Below, piece by piece: positions 1 through 5,093 of a DNA stretch of 5,758 nt. Every line of letters starts with the position of its first letter. The stretch's first letter is position 1. A program made the translations under genes and the position numbers. The notes below the pieces were generated by a model. It was not told the DNA's origin and searched no databases. It worked only from the letters and a program-made list of their open reading frames with translations. Source of the DNA: an uncultured Spartobacteria bacterium (GTDB lineage: Bacteria > Verrucomicrobiota > Verrucomicrobiia > Chthoniobacterales > JAATET01); the NCBI GenBank assembly GCA_937901895.1, contig CALGTD010000132.1, forward strand, positions 1 through 5,758. Direction: 5' to 3'.

Positions 1-63
1 GAAGGTCTGAAGGTCTGAAGGTCTGAAGGTCTGAAGGTCTGAAGGTCTGAAGGTCTGAAGGTC
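1..63. repeat. 8-bp tandem repeat array (GAAGGTCT)n, cut by the window edge
   Basis: The unit GAAGGTCT is repeated seven times without a mismatch, followed by a partial eighth copy (GAAGGTC). The array begins at base 1, so its full length is not known. On the plus strand the 24-nt super-period brings a TGA into every frame, so it cannot be coding there. On the minus strand all frames stay open and would read an eight-residue repeat (RPSDLQTF), but no credible minus-strand gene leads into it from positions 64-280. It is best read as an intergenic simple-sequence repeat, prone to copy-number change by slippage. Confidence 0.95.
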
Positions 64-67
64 AAGT

Positions 68-127
68 GGCGCTGGCGCGCGGAGTGGGACGAAAACTTGC
101 CGCAAAGAGGCGCAGGAGGCGCAGGAG
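68..127 (+). repeat. Degenerate CGCAAAGAG-type intergenic repeat, copy A
   Basis: This stretch contains GCCGCAAAGAGGCGCA followed by two GGCGCAGGA-like units, giving a rough 9-bp period (CGCAAAGAG, GCGCAGGAG, GCGCAGGAG at 101-127). The preceding part, GGCGCTGGCGCGCGGAGTGG, matches positions 916-935 closely. The similarity to copy B therefore covers about 54 bp and is not just the A-rich core. Short arrays of CGCAAAG-like units are common between genes in Verrucomicrobiota and some other phyla (from memory); their function is not established. Confidence 0.7.
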
Positions 128-138
128 GGGGCGAAGGC

Positions 139-250
139 AAAGGTAGCCGCGGGACTGGCCTCGCGCGGGCCAGCGCGCGGTGGGTCGAGGACCTCCGGGC
201 CTCGACATTGTCAAACGATCCGCGGGCCTGGAGGTCCCGCGGCTACCTTT
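139..250. repeat. 112-bp fold-back element with perfect 17-bp inverted ends (REP/MITE-like)
   Basis: The ends AAAGGTAGCCGCGGGAC (139-155) and GTCCCGCGGCTACCTTT (234-250) are exact reverse complements. Two smaller hairpins lie inside: TGGCC/GGCCA (156-160 with 168-172) and GTCGAGG/CCTCGAC (184-190 with 200-206). A further arm, 189-201, can pair with 225-237 over 13 positions, 12 Watson-Crick and one G-U. Several of these foldings exclude one another. There is no open frame that looks like a gene inside and no obvious target-site duplication. The element lies downstream of the 281-811 gene, so it might also act as a transcription or RNA-stability boundary. Its identity as a mobile or REP-type repeat is an inference; the structure is directly visible. 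Confidence 0.75.
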
Positions 251-280
251 TGATGTCGAGCGGTAACCCGCGGGCGGGTG

Positions 281-811
281 CTAGCGCTTCTGGCTGAGAT
301 CGAAGCGGAGGTTGTAACGGTCGTCGTTCTTGAAGTGGACCACATAGCGGAAGGTGACTCGCCTGACGGTCCGGTCGATGTCGATGCGCATGGTGTCGAT
401 GCTTGAAGAGGGAGGATTGATTGTCGCCAGCAGGCTCACTTCCACCGTCCACGTGCGAACCCTTGTAAACGCCGGCCCGCTCACCGTGTGCGGCTTCTCC
501 ATCCAGACCGGGAAGGCGGGGGAGACCCGGGCGATGCCCTTCTTCTTATCGACTTTGATTTTGATGCGCTCTCTGCGGATGCGATCGCCGACCAGGATCT
601 CGGCGTTGAAGGTGATGAGGCCGGAGTTGCGGATGCGCAGCGTTCCGGTGCCCTGAAAGCGTTCGCGATGCCAGCCGTCATCGAGTTCCCGGGAAAGCTT
701 TCCGCTGCCGGTGAAGACGCCCTTGAGTTTGGTCAGGTCGATGTCTGCGCGCGCCGCGGGAGAAAGCGCAAGGGCGAGCGAAAACAGGCAGGAGATTTTC
801 CACGTCTTCAT
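281..811 (-). CDS. Exported protein of unknown function, 176 aa
   Basis: The product opens with a typical Sec signal peptide: lysines at 2 and 5, a hydrophobic run around residues 6-18, and an Ala-Arg-Ala cleavage site at 20-22, leaving a mature protein of about 154 residues starting DIDLTKLKG. The mature part alternates short polar and hydrophobic stretches throughout, which suggests an all-beta fold. It is rich in Arg and Lys (for example RRERIKIKVDKKKG) and has no catalytic motif or lipobox that I recognise. It is expected in the periplasm or outside the cell. The start is fixed by the signal peptide, but no Shine-Dalgarno sequence precedes it. It stands alone: both flanking spacers are repeat-rich and the next gene in the same direction starts beyond 248 bp. 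Immediately after the stop lies a small ACCCG/CGGGT hairpin (266-279) without a T-run. I do not recognise the family. Confidence 0.8.
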   Translation of the reverse strand: MKTWKISCLFSLALALSPAARADIDLTKLKGVFTGSGKLSRELDDGWHRERFQGTGTLRIRNSGLITFNAEILVGDRIRRERIKIKVDKKKGIARVSPAFPVWMEKPHTVSGPAFTRVRTWTVEVSLLATINPPSSSIDTMRIDIDRTVRRVTFRYVVHFKNDDRYNLRFDLSQKR

Positions 812-915
812 TTACCGGAGGCTAATGAATTGAGGGAGGGCCGGAAAGCGCCGATTTGCCCGCCGAGCCCGGTCTTGTGGAGGCCAAAAGCAGGTCGGGG
901 GGGCGGGACGTCGGG

Positions 916-969
916 AGGCGCTTCGCGCGGAGCGGGACGGGACGTCTGCCGCAAAGAGGCGCAAGAGAC
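916..969 (+). repeat. Degenerate CGCAAAGAG-type intergenic repeat, copy B
   Basis: This segment aligns with copy A (from 68) over about 54 bp with one single-base gap on each side and a modest number of substitutions. The shared blocks are GGCGCT near the start, CGCGCGGAG, and TGCCGCAAAGAGGCGCA (947-963). It sits in the 248-bp spacer between the AraC-type gene and the 281-811 gene, on the same strand as copy A. The rest of the spacer (812-915 and 970-1059) shows no gene. It has only weak hairpins: GCCCGG/CCGGGC at 1026-1031 with 1046-1051, and a T-rich/A-rich arm pair near 992-1015. Neither has the T-run of a standard terminator for the AraC-type gene. Confidence 0.7.
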
Positions 970-1059
970 ACCGGGGCGGAGAAGTCAGCCTGCCCTTTTT
1001 GCGTGCAAAGGGGGCCAGCTGGGAGGCCCGGGCTCGATCGCGGAACCGGGCGGGGAAGG

Positions 1060-2007
1060 TTACAACCGCGTGAGGGTCTGGCGGAGGGATTGGGCGGCGG
1101 CTGCGGGGGTGGTGCCGAAGAAGCGTTTGAACTCGCGGCTGAATTGCGACGCGCTCTCGTAGCCGACCCGGGCGGCGGCTTCGGCGGCGCTGATGCCGTC
1201 GTTGACCATGAGCGTGCGGGCGCGGTGCAAGCGGATCGATTTGAGGTATTGGTGGGGCGGGGACGAGGTGGCCGCCTTGAACCGCTCGTGAAACGTCGAA
1301 ACGCTCATCCCGGCTTCGCGGGCGAGGGTGGGCACGTCGAGGGGACGGGCGAAATCGGTGTGGATGCGATGCAGCACGCGGTGGATCCGGCCGGCCGTGC
1401 TGTCGGGCGCAGCGAGGGGGTGAAGCATTTCGCCGGCTTCACTGAGCAGGACGCGGTAGGTGATCTCGCGGATGATCTGCGAGCCGAGAATGCGTGCGTC
1501 GGCGTCGGAACGCAGGCTCTCGAGCAGGCGCATTGTGGCGTCGGCGATGGGCGCGTCGAGGCGCGCGGTGCGGAGGGTTTCCGCGCCGCTGTCGGGCGGT
1601 GTCGCGTTCATTTCGAGGAGCAGCTCGGTGACGAGCGCGGGAGTGACGCCGATCTTCACGCCGAGGACCGGTTCGTCACGGGTGCCGAAGGTTTCGCATT
1701 CGAACGGCAGGGGGATGGAAAGGACGAGGAAGTGGTCGCGATCGTAGACGAAGCGGCGCCCGGCGAGGTGGCCGATCTTTCGTCCCTGGGCAATGATCAC
1801 GATGCTCGGCTCGTAGACAATCGGCGCGCGGGGAATGTGCCGCACGGTCCGCATGAATCGCACTCCGGGCAGGCGCGACGGCAGGAATCCTTCACCGTGC
1901 GCGAGCTCGGAAAGGAGCTGGACCATCCGCGCATTCGTGCCCGATGGCCGGACGGCGGGCGGCACGCGGCGTTGTCGGGGAACCGGGACGGTGAGGGCGT
2001 TTGGCAT
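1060..2007 (-). CDS. AraC-family transcriptional regulator (AraC_N + HTH_18, YqhC-like), 315 aa
   Basis: This is a DNA-binding regulator with an N-terminal ligand-sensing domain of the AraC_N type at about residues 30-190 (from LLSELAHGEGF through the beta-rich IVYEPSIVIIAQGRK region). The C-terminal double helix-turn-helix runs from about residue 207. The first recognition unit contains VPTLAREAGMSVSTFHERFK. The second ends in the AraC signature GYESASQFSREFKRFFGTTP at about 282-301. This domain pair is the same as in Escherichia coli YqhC, which activates an adjacent oxidoreductase gene. The frame extends upstream to an ATG at 2061, but those 18 codons have low third-position GC (7 of 18) against about 80% in the next 32 codons, so I place the start at 2007. 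It is transcribed divergently from a dehydrogenase gene, its likely target. No Shine-Dalgarno sequence is visible at either start. The inducer cannot be told from the sequence. Confidence 0.92.
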   Translation of the reverse strand: MPNALTVPVPRQRRVPPAVRPSGTNARMVQLLSELAHGEGFLPSRLPGVRFMRTVRHIPRAPIVYEPSIVIIAQGRKIGHLAGRRFVYDRDHFLVLSIPLPFECETFGTRDEPVLGVKIGVTPALVTELLLEMNATPPDSGAETLRTARLDAPIADATMRLLESLRSDADARILGSQIIREITYRVLLSEAGEMLHPLAAPDSTAGRIHRVLHRIHTDFARPLDVPTLAREAGMSVSTFHERFKAATSSPPHQYLKSIRLHRARTLMVNDGISAAEAAARVGYESASQFSREFKRFFGTTPAAAAQSLRQTLTRL

Positions 2008-2124
2008 CGGTCGAAAACAGGGTGCCGGAGAATCAGGCAATCCTTCCGGAGGAGCGGACATTGCGGATTTGGCGAAGCGGGTGCATGCGTCAGGAAAAGA
2101 ACAAGCGATCGTTCACTGACAACC
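2008..2124. promoter_or_regulatory. Divergent control region between the AraC-type regulator and the dehydrogenase
   Basis: These 117 bp must hold the promoters of both genes and probably the regulator's binding sites. No convincing -35/-10 pair stands out for either direction. Two similar blocks in the same orientation are visible: GGGTGC-N7-TCAGG at 2020-2037 and GGGTGC-N5-TCAGG at 2079-2094, about 58 bp apart. AraC-family proteins often bind direct repeats, so these are candidate operator sites, but the differing spacers make this weak. A GCATGC palindrome lies inside the second block. Confidence 0.4.
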
Positions 2125-2913
2125 ATGAGCACCGAAAATCAAGTTCACGACGACTCGAAGTTTTCCACACAGCACGCAGTGATCACCGGCGGCGGCTCCG
2201 GCATTGGCCGCGCGCTGGCTGAAACCCTGGCCCGACAGGGCGCCCGCGTGACCATCACCGGCCGGCGCGTGGCGGCGCTGGAGGAAGTTTGCCGCGGGAC
2301 GCCGGGCATCCAGGCGTATCCGCTCGACATCACCGACCGCGCCGCACTCGCCGGCGCCGCGGAGGAGATTCCGGCGAAGTTCGGCCCGGTCGACTGCCTC
2401 ATCAACAATGCCGGCGTGCAGCGCGTGTTCGACCTGACGCAGCCGACGCCGCTGGATTTCTGCGATCTGGAACTCGACACGAACCTGCGCGCGCTCTTCA
2501 GCGCCACCGCGGCGTTTCTTCCGCACCTCCTCCAGCAGCCGCGCGCGACGATCATCAATATCTCGAGCGGGCTCGCGTTCGTGCCGCTCGCGCAGGTGCC
2601 GGTGTATTGCGCGACGAAGGCGGCGCTCCATTCCTTCACGCTCTCGCTGCGACATCAGCTGCGCGAGACGAACGTGCGGGTGATCGAGATTGCGCCGCCC
2701 GCGGTGGCGACGGAGCTGCACGACTACATCGGACCGCGCGGACGCGAGATCGGCATTCCGGTTTCGGAATTCGTCGCGGAGGCCTGGGCGGGACTGGCCG
2801 CCGGTCTCGACGAGATTTGCGTCGGCCCGGCGAAGGCGATGCGGGAAAATCCGGAGGCGGTGTTTGAGCGACTCAATGCCGCGAGCCCGCTGTCGGAGCC
2901 GGCGAAACCGTAA
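2125..2913 (+). CDS. Short-chain dehydrogenase/reductase, DltE-like (COG3967 type), 262 aa
   Basis: This is a cytoplasmic NAD(P)-dependent oxidoreductase with a complete classical SDR core. The cofactor-binding TGGGSGIG is at residues 21-28, the adenine-contacting Asp at 68, NNAG at 94-97 and the structural Asn at 120. The catalytic Ser is at about 148 and YCATK gives Tyr161 and Lys165. An Arg-Arg pair after the second strand (TGRR, 45-48) favours NADP(H). The context around the motifs (NNAGVQ, SSGLAFVPLAQVPVYCATKAALHSFTLSLRHQLR, EIAPPAVATEL, each with the usual spacing) matches the DltE-like subgroup. Despite that name these need not act in D-alanylation, and no dlt genes are nearby. The substrate is unknown. 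The length is normal. The frame is open far upstream to 856, but that part is antisense to the regulator and not coding; the ATG at 2125 puts the Rossmann motif at the usual distance. It has no Shine-Dalgarno sequence and is probably controlled by the divergent AraC-type regulator. Confidence 0.93.
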   Translation: MSTENQVHDDSKFSTQHAVITGGGSGIGRALAETLARQGARVTITGRRVAALEEVCRGTPGIQAYPLDITDRAALAGAAEEIPAKFGPVDCLINNAGVQRVFDLTQPTPLDFCDLELDTNLRALFSATAAFLPHLLQQPRATIINISSGLAFVPLAQVPVYCATKAALHSFTLSLRHQLRETNVRVIEIAPPAVATELHDYIGPRGREIGIPVSEFVAEAWAGLAAGLDEICVGPAKAMRENPEAVFERLNAASPLSEPAKP

Positions 2914-2938
2914 CGGGGAGGGCACGGGTCCCTCCCCG
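2914..2938 (+). terminator. GC-rich hairpin directly after the dehydrogenase stop
   Basis: CGGGGAGGG (2914-2922) and CCCTCCCCG (2930-2938) are perfect complements, giving a 9-bp stem with a 7-nt loop that starts on the base after the stop codon. No T-run follows on either strand, so it is not a canonical intrinsic terminator. It lies between convergent genes (the next stop, on the minus strand, is at 2956-2958), where a hairpin serving both directions is common. Confidence 0.6.
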
Positions 2939-2955
2939 GTGCCGACACGCCGGCG

Positions 2956-3846
2956 TCAGCGCTTCCGCTTCGGGACGATGACGACCGACTCCACGGAGGA
3001 AAAGGTGCCTTTCACATCCTCGGCGCGGACGAAGACGCGGGTGCGCCTGGGCGCGGCGACGACGGTGGTCCATGCCGTGGTTCCGCGGGTTTTGCGCCAT
3101 CGGCTGCGATCGAGGGAGGTCCACACGGCCCGCAGGCCGGCGTCGGATCGGGCGGTCCCGTGCAGGGCGACTCTTGGATTGCGCGCGGTGACGGTTCCAT
3201 CCTTCGAGCGGACCCGGACGATGGGCGTCTGTGGAGGTGCGGGAGTGGTCTCGATGAACTGAATGCCATTCAATCCCGCCCATCCTCCTTCCACCTTGAG
3301 GATCAGTCTGCCGTATTGCCGGGGCGTGATGTTCGAAAACACCACGTAGTTTTCGTTCAACCGGAACTCCTTGTCGTCGTTGACCGGCGAAGGCTTGAGG
3401 ACCGAGGAGCCGTCTGCGTGGGTGAGGGTCACCGTTGTTGGTTCGTTGCTTTTGTTGCAGACGTAAGCGTAGACGTCGTAGGTCTTTGCGGGGAGACTCT
3501 GGATGTTGAGTTCGATCGGGCCGTAAAGGCCACTGCCGAGAAGGTGCCCGTCGTTTCGACCTTTCCCGTTCCAGGTGGGGGGAGGTCCGCCCTGAAATGT
3601 CGACTGGTAGGTGACCCAGATGACCGCGGAGGTTTTCACGCCGGAGTTGTCTTTCAGGTCCAGCATCCGCTGGTGGGACGGCTGGTTGTAGAAGTTCCAG
3701 TAGATGCCCGTATCTCTTCCGGAATCCGCTCCGTAACCAATATAGGTATCGGAGCCGAACTGCACATTGATGGTGGTGGCGCTGGCGGTGGCGAGACAGA
3801 TGGCGCCAAACAGGGCGCCGACGGCGGGAAGGCGGCGGATGTTCAT
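2956..3846 (-). CDS. Exported two-domain protein with C-terminal Ig-like module, 296 aa
   Basis: The protein begins with a Sec signal peptide: Arg at 4-5, hydrophobic residues 8-21, and an Ala-Ser-Ala cleavage site at 21-23. Residues 24-200 look like a beta-sandwich, with IELNIQSLPAKTYDVYAYV at about 111-129 and closing strands LILKVEGG...LNGIQFIE at 181-199. This pattern recurs in secreted Verrucomicrobiota and Planctomycetota proteins and resembles galactose-binding or malectin-like folds, though I cannot assign a family. A proline-rich linker (TPAPPQTP, 201-208) leads to an Ig-like module at about 209-296. That module has the typical VALHGTA, TSLDRSRWRKTRGTTAWTTVV and VFVRAEDVKG segments. 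The likely role is carbohydrate or surface binding; no catalytic site is seen. The frame extends upstream to 3957, but the signal peptide fixes the start at 3846. It ends in a basic KRKR tail with no PEP-CTERM or other sorting signal. Confidence 0.85.
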   Translation of the reverse strand: MNIRRLPAVGALFGAICLATASATTINVQFGSDTYIGYGADSGRDTGIYWNFYNQPSHQRMLDLKDNSGVKTSAVIWVTYQSTFQGGPPPTWNGKGRNDGHLLGSGLYGPIELNIQSLPAKTYDVYAYVCNKSNEPTTVTLTHADGSSVLKPSPVNDDKEFRLNENYVVFSNITPRQYGRLILKVEGGWAGLNGIQFIETTPAPPQTPIVRVRSKDGTVTARNPRVALHGTARSDAGLRAVWTSLDRSRWRKTRGTTAWTTVVAAPRRTRVFVRAEDVKGTFSSVESVVIVPKRKR

Positions 3847-3881
3847 AAAGGGGCGCCCGCGGTGGTCAAGGCAGGCGCGAA

Positions 3882-3909
3882 AACCTACGCACCGTCCGCG
3901 CGAAATCAA
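3882..3909 (-). promoter_or_regulatory. Candidate promoter of the exported Ig-like protein
   Basis: On the minus strand TTGATT (3904-3909) and TAGGTT (3882-3887) are separated by 16 bp. They match 4 of 6 and 3 of 6 bases of the sigma-70 boxes and lie about 35 bp before the start codon at 3846. The match is weak and could be chance, but it falls directly after a terminator-like hairpin and in the right place. Confidence 0.25.
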
Positions 3910-3931
3910 GGGACAAGATCTCAATTGTCCC
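3910..3931 (-). terminator. Terminator-like hairpin after the membrane-anchored protein gene
   Basis: GGGACAA (3910-3916) and TTGTCCC (3925-3931) form a perfect 7-bp stem with an 8-nt loop. Read on the minus strand it is followed by TTGATTTCG, a modest T-rich tail, 54 bp beyond the stop of the 3985-4551 gene. It is the closest thing to an intrinsic terminator for that gene. It could instead be an operator for the exported protein gene, because a candidate promoter abuts it. Confidence 0.45.
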
Positions 3932-3984
3932 GGAAATTGCAGTCGTTTCCGCACCAATGAACCTGCGGAACGCGCGGCGGCGGG

Positions 3985-4551
3985 CTATTCCACGTGGAAG
4001 TGAATTTCGCCGAGCCCGAGGCGGTCGAATCGGGCGCGTTTCGAGATCCTTTCCCCGATGCGAAAGAGGACCTGAGTGTGGCCATCGGCAGGTTTGCCGA
4101 GCGTCGTCGTCGTGCGATGGCCGGCGGCTCGGCCCGTGAGATAAAGGACCTCGTGGCCGACGACCTCGAACGTATCGCTGCTGGTGTCGGTGGTTTTCGT
4201 CGTATTGTATCGCCGGAGATCGAAGGTCAGGCAGACCTGTTCCTTTTTCGCCCCGCGCAACCGTATGCGAAGGACCTTGCGGTCGGTGCTGGTGACGCGG
4301 AACGACTCGATGGTGCCGTCGAGCGTGAGAAGTCGATCCCGGAGCATGCGCGCGGCGAGCCTGGGATCCTCCTCGACCAGGGCGGCAAGCCTCTCCGCGT
4401 TGACCGGATTTTCCGACAGGAGCTGGCGGAGCCTCTCCTCGACGGTGGCCGGCACGGCGACAACTCCCACCTCCGGATCGTCGTGTCGCTGGCTGTTGTA
4501 AACAAAGAAGGCGACGATGAGAACGACCAGAACGGCGATGACTTTGTTCAT
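3985..4551 (-). CDS. Membrane-anchored protein of unknown function, 188 aa
   Basis: One N-terminal membrane segment (about residues 4-18, VIAVLVVLIVAFFVY) follows a short MNK start and lacks a signal-peptidase site, so the protein is probably anchored with the rest outside the cytoplasm. Residues 36-78 form an acidic helical stretch with a heptad-like Leu pattern (VEERLRQLLSENP..AERLAALVEEDPRLAARML). Residues 80-188 are beta-rich, with a Thr/Ser/Asp-rich loop at 117-127 (TTKTTDTSSDT) and a four-Thr run at 147-150, ending LGLGEIHFHVE. I see no catalytic motif and do not recognise the family. The start is supported by the membrane segment, but no Shine-Dalgarno sequence precedes it. A gap of 77 bp separates it from the gene upstream, so co-transcription is possible but not indicated. 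Confidence 0.8.
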   Translation of the reverse strand: MNKVIAVLVVLIVAFFVYNSQRHDDPEVGVVAVPATVEERLRQLLSENPVNAERLAALVEEDPRLAARMLRDRLLTLDGTIESFRVTSTDRKVLRIRLRGAKKEQVCLTFDLRRYNTTKTTDTSSDTFEVVGHEVLYLTGRAAGHRTTTTLGKPADGHTQVLFRIGERISKRARFDRLGLGEIHFHVE

Positions 4552-4628
4552 GCGTGGTGGTGGAAAATCGTCGGTATTCCCGCGTTCTTACGGTGTCTTC
4601 GCCATTCCGTGGTGAAGGATGGAGAAGG

Positions 4629-4985
4629 TCATGCCGAGCGGCGCTGGCTCGAAGCGGCGAGGACGGCGGAGGTGATTTCCTCCGGCGTGAGGATGCCGCA
4701 GAACGGACTCTCACGGCGGAGTCTGCGGGCCTCGGGTGAGGGATCCCGCAGGAATCGAAGGATGTCCGCGAAGTCCCAGGTGTAGACAATGATCTTCCAT
4801 TCCCGGGTCACCCGGCGCTGCTCCGGATGGCGGCGGCGCCAGACACTGAGGTTGTGGACGGCGATGCCGAGGAGGCGGGGGTTGTGCTCGAGCTTGTCCG
4901 CGATCGCGAGGTGGAGGGAGTCGATCAACGCATCCGACCAGCCGGGGGAGTTCCCGTCGGGAAAGGGGAGAATCTTTTCGTCCAT
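4629..4985 (-). CDS. Small cytoplasmic protein of unknown function, 118 aa
   Basis: The product is soluble and predicted largely helical, without a signal peptide or membrane segment. The most family-like parts are LEHNPRLLGIAVHNLSVWRR (32-51), REWKIIVYTWDFADILRFLRD (61-81) and EARRLRRESPFCGILTPEE (85-103). These blocks of Asn, Trp and Leu with a closing SPF-G-LT-EE segment feel like a conserved short family, but I cannot name it or give a function. The frame opens earlier at a GTG (5036). I prefer the ATG at 4985 because the extra 17 residues (MITRQLPLRSPSWFPCP) are unlike a domain start, and neither site has a Shine-Dalgarno sequence. It lies 108 bp after the nucleoside transporter gene in the same direction, with no clear promoter or terminator between, so it may be read through from it. 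Confidence 0.72.
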   Translation of the reverse strand: MDEKILPFPDGNSPGWSDALIDSLHLAIADKLEHNPRLLGIAVHNLSVWRRRHPEQRRVTREWKIIVYTWDFADILRFLRDPSPEARRLRRESPFCGILTPEEITSAVLAASSQRRSA

Positions 4986-5093
4986 GGGACAGGGAAACCA
5001 TGATGGAGAACGCAGGGGCAATTGTCGAGTGATCACGAGCCATGCAACTCCCGCTCGAAAGGAGGGACGGTGCGGCGGCGGAGCTGCGCGGTG

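Noticed and set aside
1..63. CRISPR array
   Set aside because: The repeats are 8 bp and directly adjacent, with no spacers and no cas genes.
856..2124. Long open frame on the plus strand in phase with the dehydrogenase, suggesting a 685-residue fusion protein
   Set aside because: Most of it is antisense to the well-supported AraC-type regulator. Its sequence is the Gly/Arg/Asp-rich composition typical of a high-GC shadow frame, and the SDR motif is at its normal distance from the ATG at 2125.
2048..2222. GGAGGAG (2048-2054) six bases before a TTG, opening a 53-codon frame into the dehydrogenase gene, as a possible leader peptide
   Set aside because: The only good Shine-Dalgarno match in the region, but the TTG frame is Arg-rich, overlaps the dehydrogenase by nearly 100 bp and has no coding character; probably chance.
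2113..2925. 270-codon open frame on the minus strand across the dehydrogenase
   Set aside because: It is Arg-rich shadow sequence opposite a gene with a full set of SDR motifs.
3847..3957. 37-residue N-terminal extension of the exported Ig-like protein
   Set aside because: It would bury a clear signal peptide inside the protein and covers the hairpin and candidate promoter.
3160..3960. 266-codon open frame on the plus strand opposite the exported Ig-like protein
   Set aside because: No domain-like pattern, and the minus-strand product has a signal peptide and recognisable Ig-like module.
4986..5036. GTG start giving a 135-residue form of the small cytoplasmic protein
   Set aside because: The added residues show no domain character and there is no ribosome-binding site; a GGGAG nearby is better spaced to an ATG in another, non-coding frame.
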